Shown here piece by piece: positions 7,912 through 17,145 of a stretch of 64,000 nucleotides of DNA (its first letter is position 1; every line of letters begins with the position of its first letter). Source of the stretch: Bacteroidia bacterium 43-41 (GTDB lineage: Bacteria; Bacteroidota; Bacteroidia; Bacteroidales; Dysgonomonadaceae); the NCBI GenBank assembly GCA_001898165.1, contig MKTD01000011.1, positions 1 to 64,000 of the forward strand, in the 5' to 3' direction. The notes under the pieces were generated by a model that was not told the DNA's origin, did no database searches, and saw only the letters and a list, made by a program, of their open reading frames with translations. The translations under genes were made by a program, and so were the position numbers.

Positions 7912-10900
7912 TTAAAATGTTGTTCTCAAACCAAAATTAAATTTTCTGGGAAGCGGATATTTATTGCCATTAGGTGTTCCCGTTTCAGGATCCCACATAT
8001 GCCAATCTGAAAATAAAGCAACGTTATTGGCTAAAAAATAGATTCGTAAATTCTCCATTCCTAAAAACGAAATGTGTTTCTTAGGGATGGTATATCCCAT
8101 TTCAATATCATTCAAACGAATTAAATTACCACTGTAAATATTTCGGGTAGATGGTTGCCAGTTGTTGGTTGATCGTCCGTTCGATAAACGAGGATAAAAA
8201 GCATCTGGATTCGGATTCTCAACGGTCCATCTGTCCATGGCTTTTGCAAAAACATTTCCTTTCCCTACACCTTCAGAAAATGGAATAAAAGTAGATCCTC
8301 CCAAGGCGTACGATACATTAGCTTGCCCCCGAAAGAAAAGGCCTAAGTCAAAGCCATTCCACATAAATTGTGCTCCAAAACCAAAAATTATTTCCGGAAT
8401 ATTCGAATAACCAATAGCTACCTCATCTTCGATATCTATCACGTTGTCGTTATTAATGTCTTTATATTTGACATCTCCCGGTCGGACAACTCCAAACTTT
8501 TGTTCCGGACTGTTATCTATCTCATCCTGATCTTTAAATAAACCCAAAGCAACTAAGCCAAACTGTTGCCCATACCGTTTTCCTGTTCTCATGCGATAAG
8601 CCCACTCTCTTTCGGGCTCATCCATTTCTATGATTTTATTGCGTGTGAATGCAAAATTACCGTATAATTTGTAGGCAAATTTGTTGATTTTTTGATTTAA
8701 TTCAAATGTTGCTTCAATTCCTTGATTAACCATTTCCCCCATGTTAGCAAAGGGTTGTTGATTATATCCTGCAGTAGCAGGCAAAGATTGTCGTTGAATT
8801 AGAATGTCGGTTCTTTTTTCGTGGAAGTAATCTACATCAAGAGTAAGGGACTTAAATAGCCTTAGTTCCATTCCTATGTCTTTTTTTAACCCCTTTTCCC
8901 AAGTCAAATCAGATACACCAAATTGTGCTTCACCAACTCCTGTAATCCATGTAGGAGAATACCCGAATGAATAGTTACCCAAACCATTTCCCCAAGTGGA
9001 TAAATAACCATATCTTAAGCTTGACGGGAGAGCATCGGATCCAACAAGACCGATTGACCCTCTTATTTTGAATACATCAATCCAGTCAATATTCCAAAAT
9101 GGTTCGTTGGAAATAAGATAACCTAATGCTCCTGCTGGAAAATAACCGAATCTATTATCTTTAGGAAAGTTTTCAGAACCATTGTATCCAAGATTAAATT
9201 CTGCAAAATAAGTGTCTTTATACGAGTAAGTGCTTCTAAAAGCCAGTCCCTGTTTTCTATATGGTAAAGCACTTATTGAAGAGCCTGCAGAACTATTAAT
9301 GTAGTCTCTTTGATAATACATTAACATTCCACCCACTCGGTGAACATCATTAAACAATTGATTATAATTTAACTGCACTTTGCTCTCAATAGCTCTTGTT
9401 GATGAGGAATAGGTGCTGTATCCTAAAAATTCTTGACCTTTATCAACTTCACGTACTGCCAAGTCTCCCGTTTCATCGTCAACTCCGACAACAGAGTAAG
9501 TGGTCGATTGTTTCTGTCGTTGTTGGGTAGTATTATTATAATTATCAAATGAAAAGAATGCTTTCAAATCCAGACCTTTTAAAAGAAAAGATAGATCCTG
9601 ATTTAAAATAATTTGACTCATTATTTGTGTTTTATACCTTGTATTGTAGCCGGATCCCATTAGTCGTTCAACCGGGTTTTTTTCTCCTACTTGACTAGGT
9701 GCACCCCAGCCCCATTCAACTGAATTGTCGGAATTCTTTCCTACAGGGAGACGAACAGGGTTTGATAACGGGGTCGTAAGATAGGCCCAATAAAACAATT
9801 CTTCTGCCGGACTTCCAAACCAAGTTGAATAAAGTGTTCTATTGCCAACGCCCGGTTCATGCATATCCGTTAAATTAGCTCCAATTTCTAAGTTTAGGAC
9901 TGTTGATTTAGTGAGTGATACGTCAACATTTGAGCGAAAATTATAGCGCTTTAAATTTATATTTGAAGCATAATCGTTCAGTCCGTAATCTTTTAAATTA
10001 CCATCATCTCCAAAATAGCTTGCATTGAGGAAATAGCGTGCTCTTTCCCCTCCTCCGCGAATACTAATATTGGCATTCGTGTTTGTTGACCATTTTTTAA
10101 AAATCTCATCAAACCAGTTTACATTAGGGTAAATAAACCGATTGATTCCACTTTCGGTATACTCAATGTATTCTTGTGAATAATTTTCTGATCCGAAAGC
10201 TTCATTATAGAGTCTTGCATAATTAGGACCATCCAAGAATTTCGGCATATTGGGTAAGTCCGAAGCTCCATATTCCAATTTTACGTCAATAACTGGTTTT
10301 TGAGCGATTCCCTTCTTTGTTGTAACCAGAACAACACCATTGGCTGCTCTCACCCCATACACAGCAGTGGCAGAGGCATCTTTCAGCATTGAGATGGATT
10401 CTATCTCTTCAATTGGAAGATTATTCATGTCTCTTTCCACTCCATCAACCAAAATCAGAGGACTTTGATTTGCACCGAAAGAAGAAATACCCCTAATCCA
10501 AAATGAAGCATCGTCATAACCCGGTTCTCCGGAACGTTGAACTATAGTTGCTCCGGCTACCCTGCCGGAAAGAGCTGACACCAATGATCGCTGAGGAGCA
10601 ACAATTTCATTGGTTTTAACTGAAGAAATAGCTCCTACAACACTTGCTTTCCTTTGTGTTCCCATCCCTATTACAACAGCCTCATCTAAAACAGTTGTTT
10701 CTTCTACTAATGTAATGTCAATCGCCTGATTATTACCGACAGTCACTCTTTGTTCTTGAAAGCCGATAAAAGAGAACACAAGTACATCTCCTTTATTAGC
10801 TTCAATAACATAATAACCTTCTGAATCGGAAATTACTCCTTTGCTAGTTCCTTCTATTAGGACATTTGCACCAGGAAGGGGTTGACCAAGTTGATCAAGT

Positions 10901-11070
10901 ATTTTACCCCTGATAAGCATGTTGTTTTGCGTTATTTCATTTATTTCGTAATTTTCATTCGTGTATCCGTTAAACGTGGAAACAAGAAAAAAAATGAAAA
11001 ATAAAATGAAAAACAAAGAAACAGAGAATAGTGAGCATTGACTTTCTCGTTTGCACATAAATCTTTTCAT
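7912..11070 (-). CDS. SusC/RagA-family TonB-dependent outer membrane transporter
   Basis: A 1052-residue protein with a long signal sequence rich in Phe (FFILFFIFFLVSTFNG). Residues about 52-125 are a CarboxypepD_reg-like beta-sandwich (RGKILDQLGQPLPGANVLIE). The TonB box area (LDEAVVIGMGTQRKASVVGA) and plug follow, with the SusC signatures ALSGRVAGATIVQRSG, SFWIRGISSFG, PLILVDGVERDM and SMLKDASATAVYGVRAANG. The remainder is the 22-stranded barrel, ending in an aromatic-terminated strand (FNFGLRTTF). It imports the oligosaccharide captured by the SusD-like partner using TonB energy. As first gene of an operon running to the left edge of the window, it is preceded by 526 bp without an intact gene. 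No hybrid two-component or anti-sigma regulator is adjacent, so regulation is not evident. Confidence 0.96.
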   Translation of the reverse strand: MKRFMCKRESQCSLFSVSLFFILFFIFFLVSTFNGYTNENYEINEITQNNMLIRGKILDQLGQPLPGANVLIEGTSKGVISDSEGYYVIEANKGDVLVFSFIGFQEQRVTVGNNQAIDITLVEETTVLDEAVVIGMGTQRKASVVGAISSVKTNEIVAPQRSLVSALSGRVAGATIVQRSGEPGYDDASFWIRGISSFGANQSPLILVDGVERDMNNLPIEEIESISMLKDASATAVYGVRAANGVVLVTTKKGIAQKPVIDVKLEYGASDLPNMPKFLDGPNYARLYNEAFGSENYSQEYIEYTESGINRFIYPNVNWFDEIFKKWSTNTNANISIRGGGERARYFLNASYFGDDGNLKDYGLNDYASNINLKRYNFRSNVDVSLTKSTVLNLEIGANLTDMHEPGVGNRTLYSTWFGSPAEELFYWAYLTTPLSNPVRLPVGKNSDNSVEWGWGAPSQVGEKNPVERLMGSGYNTRYKTQIMSQIILNQDLSFLLKGLDLKAFFSFDNYNNTTQQRQKQSTTYSVVGVDDETGDLAVREVDKGQEFLGYSTYSSSTRAIESKVQLNYNQLFNDVHRVGGMLMYYQRDYINSSAGSSISALPYRKQGLAFRSTYSYKDTYFAEFNLGYNGSENFPKDNRFGYFPAGALGYLISNEPFWNIDWIDVFKIRGSIGLVGSDALPSSLRYGYLSTWGNGLGNYSFGYSPTWITGVGEAQFGVSDLTWEKGLKKDIGMELRLFKSLTLDVDYFHEKRTDILIQRQSLPATAGYNQQPFANMGEMVNQGIEATFELNQKINKFAYKLYGNFAFTRNKIIEMDEPEREWAYRMRTGKRYGQQFGLVALGLFKDQDEIDNSPEQKFGVVRPGDVKYKDINNDNVIDIEDEVAIGYSNIPEIIFGFGAQFMWNGFDLGLFFRGQANVSYALGGSTFIPFSEGVGKGNVFAKAMDRWTVENPNPDAFYPRLSNGRSTNNWQPSTRNIYSGNLIRLNDIEMGYTIPKKHISFLGMENLRIYFLANNVALFSDWHMWDPETGTPNGNKYPLPRKFNFGLRTTF

Positions 11071-11596
11071 ACTTCTTTTTAATTAAATTTGTTTGTTAAT
11101 AGAGTCGGCACTTTCATCATTAAGTCAACTTTAAAAAGCCGGACAATTTTAAAAATTTATACTATTCATTTTCATTTTATAAAAATCCTCTGGAAATCTT
11201 TAGATGGTTGCTTGTCCGGAAAAAATTTGTAACTAATAAACAATTAGGTGGTATTAACATGCATATACGGACACCCATTTGACATTTCCAGCACTTTTTC
11301 CATCAAATGAGGAAGCGTGAGGCGGCGAATATTCCGGACGACAACATGTAAAAGATCACTTTCCGATGCTTTTTGCACCCATTTTCGGTCAATTGGGAGC
11401 CATTAGGATTTACTGCTGGACTCCGGCAACCTGTTTTTCTGACGTCTTATTTCTCATAATATTAAACGGATATTAATTACTAGATTAAGTAGGGTTAATA
11501 TTTTCCGTGAATTCTCATTAAAATTTTATATTTTATTTTATTCCTCAATTGGATATGAGTAAATTTACAATGGAACTATCTTTTTGAATATAATGG
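11071..11596. other. 526-bp intergenic region upstream of the SusC operon
   Basis: No intact gene is seen. The stretch must hold the promoter of the SusC/D operon, but no full TAnnTTTG match was found on the minus strand. A short open frame on the minus strand (11244-11402, 52 codons between stops) looks protein-like in composition (ESDLLHVVVRNIRRLTLPH) and may be the tail of a decayed gene. The hexamer CCGGAC recurs (11139, 11334) and faces its inverse GTCCGG (11214); this is too weak to call an operator. The rest is AT-rich and featureless. Confidence 0.5.
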
Positions 11597-12817
11597 TCAT
11601 GTGTGAATAGCCTTTTCTTTTTCTTGCTTACAATCTGAAGTATTGATGGCTTCCAATATCTTCCAGCACTGATATAATCCCCTCGGTACATGAAAACATC
11701 CTTTCCATTTACCTCCTTTCAGATCCAACAACACTTCTCCCTGCCGGTTCAGGTACCCCCACCATTCGGGATATTCCGGGTCTTTGAAACGGCTCCATGT
11801 GTAATCGTGCACTTTTTTGAACCATTGGAGAGATTCTCCGGAGCCGGTCAATTGATATCCCTTCAATAACGATATCAGCGTTTCCACATGCACCCACCAC
11901 AGTTTCTGGTCCCACTCCAGCTGTTGGGGCGGAAATCCTTTCCGGTCCATGAAGTAGAAGATGCCGCCATGCCGCTTGTCCCAGCCGTATTCGAGCATTT
12001 TTAATGTGGTCTCTACCGCCTTGTCGATTAATCCGCGACGGTTCATCCGCACCCCCAGGTCCATGATGAACCACATGGCTTCAATGGCATGTCCGGGGTT
12101 GACCAGCCGTCCTTCAACCGTGTCGGAGAGGGAACCGTCCACGTTTATATTCTCCACGATTAATCCATCCAGCTCGGGACGTGAAAATACCTCCATCACT
12201 TCATGGATGCACTCTTCCATGGTCTGTTCGACGATCTCCTTGTCGACCAGGTGCTCGATTTCCAGCGTGAGGTTGCAGAGGATCATCGGCAGGGAGAATG
12301 ATTTCAGGTTGCGTGTCCCGGCGTGGGCCTTGTTCCATTTTCCTTTCGGATTGTCCCGTCTGGAGAGGATAATGTCGAAAGTGCGTTTGGCGATATCGGC
12401 ATATTCCCGGTTACCGGTTGCCAGGCTCAACTGCCCGAACGCCATGGCGGCGAACGTGTAGGAGAAGATGTTGTACGGTTCCACCAGCGGTTTTCCCTCC
12501 CGGGTAAGCGAGAAATACCAGTTGAAGTTGCCGTCGTGTCCGTGCTTCTTCAGAAATTCAGCGCCCTGTATGGCGCAATCGAGCCATTCCTGCCGTCTTT
12601 CCACCTTGTTGTAAAGCATGGAGAACAACCATACCTGACGGCCCTGCAGCCAGACGAACTTGTCGGTGTCGAACACGTCTCCCCGCCGGTCGAGGCAGGT
12701 GAAGTATCCGCCGAATTCCTTGTCCTGCGAATGCGTGAGCCAGAAAGGGATCACATTCTCGAATAATTCCGTTTTATATTGCAAGGCTAACATGTTAAAA
12801 TTGCTCATTCCGTTCAT
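11597..12817 (-). CDS. AGE-family N-acylglucosamine 2-epimerase-like protein
   Basis: A 406-residue cytoplasmic protein with no signal peptide, matching the (alpha/alpha)6-barrel AGE/renin-binding-protein family in length and motifs: IPFWLTHSQDKEFGGYFTCL near the start, FVWLQGRQVWLFSMLYN, VEPYNIFSYTFAAMAFGQLS, NPGHAIEAMWFIMDLG (the catalytic His region, about residue 240), KLWWVHVETLISLLKGYQ and PEYPEWWGYLNRQGE. Family members epimerise GlcNAc to ManNAc, or act on cellobiose, mannose or similar free sugars; the conserved His residues in NPGHAIE and WWVHVE are present. It stands alone, upstream of the SusC operon on the same strand and downstream of the 13010 gene. A role in sugar salvage fits; which sugar is not determined. 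Confidence 0.88.
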   Translation of the reverse strand: MNGMSNFNMLALQYKTELFENVIPFWLTHSQDKEFGGYFTCLDRRGDVFDTDKFVWLQGRQVWLFSMLYNKVERRQEWLDCAIQGAEFLKKHGHDGNFNWYFSLTREGKPLVEPYNIFSYTFAAMAFGQLSLATGNREYADIAKRTFDIILSRRDNPKGKWNKAHAGTRNLKSFSLPMILCNLTLEIEHLVDKEIVEQTMEECIHEVMEVFSRPELDGLIVENINVDGSLSDTVEGRLVNPGHAIEAMWFIMDLGVRMNRRGLIDKAVETTLKMLEYGWDKRHGGIFYFMDRKGFPPQQLEWDQKLWWVHVETLISLLKGYQLTGSGESLQWFKKVHDYTWSRFKDPEYPEWWGYLNRQGEVLLDLKGGKWKGCFHVPRGLYQCWKILEAINTSDCKQEKEKAIHT

Positions 12818-13009
12818 ATCATCTCATAATTTAATTTTGTTTGAACTGATTACAGAGTAATTGTTTTAAAATATACGGGCAAAATAAAGATAATAAATTT
12901 ATATATGCAAGAATAAAAATAAAATAATTTATTAAATATGGTGTAATTAACAAAATTTAACTATTAAGTGGTGACAACAAGTGAGAATTTAAGTTAAAAC
13001 ACGAAGCCT

Positions 13010-13741
13010 TTATTGATTTAAAAACTGTGCGGCTTCTTGCAGGGAATCTGTTTTTCCCACGTCGATCAGTTTCAGGTTATCCGGAATATAACAGGTTAAC
13101 TCTTTTTGATCACACATAGAGAGGTAAAATTCGATGATAGAGAAACGGTCGGGAAGACCGTTCATATATTGGAAAATGGATGGTTGGAGGATTTGGATTC
13201 CGGCGAAAGCCAGTTTTCTGTAATGCCGGGGATCGAAATTTGGAAAAGGTGATTTCACTTCCCCCGTTTTTTCATTGATCCATCCTTTCAGGCGGTTGTT
13301 GCTGTCGAAGAGGAGATAACGGGAGGTTTCTCGTTCGTTGCAGACGAGCGTGGCAAAAGGGTTTCTCGTCAGGTGATCAGCATACAGTCGAGTAAGATCC
13401 AGGTTGGAGAGAATGTCCACATTATGTATCAGAAACGGTTTGTGATCGTTGAAGAAGGGGGAAGCTTTTTTGATTCCTCCTCCCGTATCGAGTAGTTTTT
13501 CCCGCTCATCGGAAAACTCGATCCGAATATCAAAATGACGATTGGCTTCTACAAAATCGATGATCTGCTCCGCAAAATGGTGCACGTTGATGATGATCTC
13601 ATCGAACCCGGCGGCTTTCAGTTTTCCGATAATATGCTGCAACAATGGCTTTCCGCCAATCGGTACCAGCGCCTTCGGTATGGTATCGGTGAGGGGTTTT
13701 AGTCTTGTGCCGAGCCCTGCGGCAAATATCATCGCTTTCAT
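13010..13741 (-). CDS. murU: MurU-like sugar-1-phosphate nucleotidyltransferase
   Basis: A 243-residue nucleotidyltransferase. The N-terminal signature MKAMIFAAGLGTRLKPLTD followed by IPKALVPIGGKPLLQHII is the G-x-G-T-R-L ... P-K-A-L loop of NTP-transferases; EKLLDTGGGIKKA and LIHNVDILSNLDL (metal-binding Asp) follow. The family size (about 230-240 residues) and the neighbouring AmgK-like kinase, whose stop codon is only 1 bp before this start, match the AmgK-MurU cell-wall recycling pair described in Pseudomonas, where MurU converts MurNAc-1-phosphate to UDP-MurNAc. Other sugar-1-phosphate substrates are possible. It is the last gene of the operon that begins at 19306 or further upstream. 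Confidence 0.8.
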   Translation of the reverse strand: MKAMIFAAGLGTRLKPLTDTIPKALVPIGGKPLLQHIIGKLKAAGFDEIIINVHHFAEQIIDFVEANRHFDIRIEFSDEREKLLDTGGGIKKASPFFNDHKPFLIHNVDILSNLDLTRLYADHLTRNPFATLVCNERETSRYLLFDSNNRLKGWINEKTGEVKSPFPNFDPRHYRKLAFAGIQILQPSIFQYMNGLPDRFSIIEFYLSMCDQKELTCYIPDNLKLIDVGKTDSLQEAAQFLNQ

Positions 13742-13742
13742 C

Positions 13743-15158
13743 TTATTGAAAAACCTGCTCTATATTTTGTTCCCGGTGTACCAACGAGACTTTGATACCG
13801 AATTTCTTCGAGATATGCTCTGCTGTTTTCTGGGCGGCATAGACCGAGCGGTGCTGCCCGCCGGTACATCCGAACGAAATCATCAAGTCGGTAAAACCGC
13901 GATCCTTGTATCGTTTCACATGGCTGTCCACCAGAGGATAGATATGGTCAAGAAATTCCAGCATCTCGCCATCCTCTTCAAGAAATTGAATCACCGGTTC
14001 ATCCAATCCGGTTACATTATTGTACCGCTCATATTTCCCCGGATTATTGATGGCGCGGCAATCAAACACATATCCGCCTCCGTTGCCGGACGTGTCGTTG
14101 GGAATCCCTTTTTTGTAGGCGAAACTGAATAACCGGACCTCAAGTTCGCGCTTTTGGGTATCGGCAAACTGTTTCAGGTTAACCATTTCGTTCAATATTC
14201 CGGACAGATAAGGGTATTCGTCGAACCCATCTTTCAGCAGATCCTGGAGGTTGTTCAGCGCGAACGGGATACTTTGGATAAAATGCGGTTTCTTCTCGAA
14301 ATATCCCCTGAATCCATACGCGCCAAGTACCTGAAGTGTCCGGAACAGCACGAATAATCGGAGTTTTTTTACAAATTGTGCTTCGTCAACTTCCCGGTAC
14401 TTTTTTAGTGAAACGATATATGTTTGAATGAGTTCGTCGCGCAGATCATCCGGGAAATTGGCTTTTGCCTGCCACAAAAACGAAGCCACATCGTAATAGA
14501 TAGGGCCTTTTCTGCCTCCCTGGTAATCAATGAAGTAAGGGTGCCCATCGACAAGCATTACGTTACGCGACTGAAAATCACGATACAAAAAAGTATCCGA
14601 CTTGTCCTGAAGCAAGTGTTGCGCCAGTTTGTCGAAATCGTTTTCCAGAAGATCTTCCTGAAACTCCATCCCGGTGGTTTTCAGAAAGTTGTATTTGAAG
14701 TAATTTAAATCCCAGTAAACCGAACGATTATTAAATTCGGCTTGGGGATAACACACGTTGAAATCTAATTCTTTAGCTCCAAGAACCTGAAAATCGGCCA
14801 GTTGGGCAATGGTTTTATGCAGCAGCTCCTTTTCTTCCGTACTGAAAACACCCGTCAGCCTTCCGGCTTTTATAGCATCGAAAAGTATGCTGTCTCCCAA
14901 ATCTTCCTGAATGTAGAACATTTCATCATCGGAAACGGCAAGAACCCGGGGGGTATTGAGCCGTTGCTTGTGAAAATGGCGCGAGAGCTCGATAAAAGCG
15001 TGGTTCTCCTCTTTCGATTGCCCATACACGCCGATAATTGATGCATCGTCCCGCTTCAACCGGTAATATCTCCGGTTCGATCCTGAAGAAGGCAAGGCCT
15101 CCAGAGTGGGGTTCGTCTTGCCGGTGTATGCCGTGAAAAGGGATATAAGTTGCTGCAT
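13743..15158 (-). CDS. AmgK-like sugar kinase fused to RapZ C-terminal domain
   Basis: A 471-residue two-domain protein. Residues about 1-330 are an aminoglycoside-phosphotransferase-fold kinase: SGSNRRYYRLKRDDASIIGV (nucleotide-binding strands), FLYRDFQSRNVML (catalytic loop Asp about 194, Asn about 199) and FIDYQGGRKGPIYYDVAS (Mg-binding Asp), closest in wording to AmgK, the anomeric MurNAc/GlcNAc kinase. Residues about 338-467 are a RapZ C-terminal domain: VRLFSFAYKKGIPND, VFDCRAINNPG, LTGLDEPV-like TGLDEPVIQFLEE and ISFGCTGGQHRSVYAA, then VSLVHRE. In E. coli RapZ this domain senses glucosamine-6-phosphate and binds small RNAs; here the P-loop N-terminal domain is replaced by a kinase. It is followed after 1 bp by the MurU-like gene. 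The fusion suggests amino-sugar recycling coupled to sensing. Confidence 0.87.
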   Translation of the reverse strand: MQQLISLFTAYTGKTNPTLEALPSSGSNRRYYRLKRDDASIIGVYGQSKEENHAFIELSRHFHKQRLNTPRVLAVSDDEMFYIQEDLGDSILFDAIKAGRLTGVFSTEEKELLHKTIAQLADFQVLGAKELDFNVCYPQAEFNNRSVYWDLNYFKYNFLKTTGMEFQEDLLENDFDKLAQHLLQDKSDTFLYRDFQSRNVMLVDGHPYFIDYQGGRKGPIYYDVASFLWQAKANFPDDLRDELIQTYIVSLKKYREVDEAQFVKKLRLFVLFRTLQVLGAYGFRGYFEKKPHFIQSIPFALNNLQDLLKDGFDEYPYLSGILNEMVNLKQFADTQKRELEVRLFSFAYKKGIPNDTSGNGGGYVFDCRAINNPGKYERYNNVTGLDEPVIQFLEEDGEMLEFLDHIYPLVDSHVKRYKDRGFTDLMISFGCTGGQHRSVYAAQKTAEHISKKFGIKVSLVHREQNIEQVFQ

Positions 15159-15172
15159 ATCGATTATTTTTG

Positions 15173-17098
15173 TTATTCCAGTTCCGCAAGCCAGGCATTT
15201 GCCACAGCGTCGCTCGGCATGCGCCAGTCGCCGCGGGGCGAGAGATTAACAGACCCCACCTTGGGGCCGTCGGGCATACAGGAGCGTTTGAACTGCTGGG
15301 CAAAGAATCGTTTGTAGAACAGTTTCAGCCATTTCACTATTTCTTCGGAAGCGTATTTTTCTGCAAACGCCTGTCCGGCCATGAAAAGTATGCGCGAAGG
15401 AGTGTCTCCATACCGGAGCATACGGTGCAGGAAGAAGTCGTGCAATTCATAGGGTCCCACAAAATGTTCCGTCTCCTGTGCAATTTCGCCATTTTTACCG
15501 GCCGGCAGCAGTTCGGGGCTGAAGGGTGTGTTGAGTATATCGTGTAAAATCTTACGGGCCGGTTCATCGTCCATCCGGGTATCGGCAATCCATCTCACGA
15601 GGGAAGCGACGAGCGTTTTCGGCACACTGGCGTTCACGCCGTACATCGACATATGGTCGCCGTTATAGGTTGCCCAGCCCAGCGCCAGCTCCGACATATT
15701 CCCGGTACCCACTACCAGGCCCCCGATTTTGTTGGCATAATCCATCAGGATCTGGGTGCGTTCACGCGCCTGGCAGTTCTCATAGGTTACGTCATGATTA
15801 TCGGCGTCGTGCCCGATATCCTTGAAATGTTGCGTGACGGCATCCACAATGGATATCTCTTTCGCGGTTACACCCAGCGATTTCATCAGGTCGATGGCAT
15901 TGCCGTATGTCCTGCCGGTAGTCCCGAAGCCGGGCATGGTAATGCCATAGATGTTTTTTCGGGGAATGCCCAGCAGGTCAAATGTTTTAGCGGTTACCAG
16001 AAGCGCCAGGGTAGAATCCAGACCGCCCGAAACGCCGATGGTTACTTTCTCTGTACCGGTGTGTAGCAGCCGCTTTGCCAGTCCGTATGTTTGGATATTG
16101 AAAACTTCGGAGAGGCTCTCGTCGCTCTCTTCTTTGGAGGGGATAAAAGGATGCGGATTGAACCTGCGATACATCCTGTCCGGAGTCGCAAAATTGATAT
16201 GGCAGTCGATCCCGGTTGTATCGTGAGACGCTGCCGATGTATAATTGGTGTTTTTTAACCGGTCGTGACGCAACGCCTCGATATCGATATCGGCAATGAC
16301 CAGTTCGCTCTCCGGTGAAAACCGTTCCGACTCGGCCAGCATAGTGCCGTTTTCGGCGATAAAACAGGCTCCGGAAAAGACCATGTCGGTGGTAGATTCA
16401 CCCCAGCCTGCCGAAGCGTAAACATATGCCGCATTGCACCGGCCCGACTGTTGTAATACGAGTGACTTTCGATAGCGGTTTTTACCCACCAGTTCATTGC
16501 TTGCCGAAAGGTTAAAGATCAGTTCGGCTCCCTGCATGGCCAGTTCGGACGAGGGGGGAGAGGGCATCCACAGGTCTTCACATATTTCAATTCCAAAAGA
16601 GGCAAACGGTGTGTGGAAAATTATCCCATCGGAGGAAACGGGAACACATTCTTCGTTAATTTCGACAAAAAAAACGTTCAGGTCGCGGCTTCCCGCAAAC
16701 CATCGTTTTTCGTAATATTCGTTGTTGTTGGGAATGTATGTTTTGGGGACAAAACCCAGAATACCCTCGTGCGAAATAACCGCTGCCACGTTGTATAAGC
16801 TGTTTTTCAGAAGCAACGGAAGTCCCACAACGACGATTATCGACGACCTCTCCTTCATAAAGCAGGTTAAGTCGGACAATGCTTCAACAGCTTTCTGCTG
16901 CAACGCTTTCTGAAAGAAAAGGTCTCCGCAGCTATAGGCCGTGATACACAGTTCAGGAAAACAGAGGATCTGGACATCTTCCTGCTGAGCCCGTTCTATG
17001 ACCCGTTTTATCTCGGCGGTGTTGTAATCGCAGTCCGCCACCTTCAGTTTCGGCGATGCGGCCGCGACGCGCAGAAATCCGTAATCATTTATGTTCAT
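15173..17098 (-). CDS. nadE: Glutamine-hydrolysing NAD+ synthetase
   Basis: A 641-residue enzyme that amidates nicotinic acid adenine dinucleotide to NAD+ using ATP and glutamine. The N-terminal nitrilase-like glutaminase shows the Glu-Lys-Cys triad: ILCFPELCITAYS (Glu about 46), FVPKTYIPNNNEYYEKRWF (Lys) and FGIEICEDLWMPSPPS (Cys). The C-terminal synthetase has the ATP P-loop TIGVSGGLDSTLALLV (about residue 355) and the later GTGNMSELALGWATYNGD motif. The upstream codon at 17104 is TTG; the ATG at 17098 (MNINDYGFLRV) is preferred. It lies 14 bp upstream of the kinase-RapZ gene and 47 bp downstream of the transglutaminase gene, in a mixed housekeeping operon. Confidence 0.97.
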   Translation of the reverse strand: MNINDYGFLRVAAASPKLKVADCDYNTAEIKRVIERAQQEDVQILCFPELCITAYSCGDLFFQKALQQKAVEALSDLTCFMKERSSIIVVVGLPLLLKNSLYNVAAVISHEGILGFVPKTYIPNNNEYYEKRWFAGSRDLNVFFVEINEECVPVSSDGIIFHTPFASFGIEICEDLWMPSPPSSELAMQGAELIFNLSASNELVGKNRYRKSLVLQQSGRCNAAYVYASAGWGESTTDMVFSGACFIAENGTMLAESERFSPESELVIADIDIEALRHDRLKNTNYTSAASHDTTGIDCHINFATPDRMYRRFNPHPFIPSKEESDESLSEVFNIQTYGLAKRLLHTGTEKVTIGVSGGLDSTLALLVTAKTFDLLGIPRKNIYGITMPGFGTTGRTYGNAIDLMKSLGVTAKEISIVDAVTQHFKDIGHDADNHDVTYENCQARERTQILMDYANKIGGLVVGTGNMSELALGWATYNGDHMSMYGVNASVPKTLVASLVRWIADTRMDDEPARKILHDILNTPFSPELLPAGKNGEIAQETEHFVGPYELHDFFLHRMLRYGDTPSRILFMAGQAFAEKYASEEIVKWLKLFYKRFFAQQFKRSCMPDGPKVGSVNLSPRGDWRMPSDAVANAWLAELE

Positions 17099-17145
17099 AT
17101 TCAATGAGTTTCAATCTTTTTCGCAAAGATAACGAATAGAATTCA

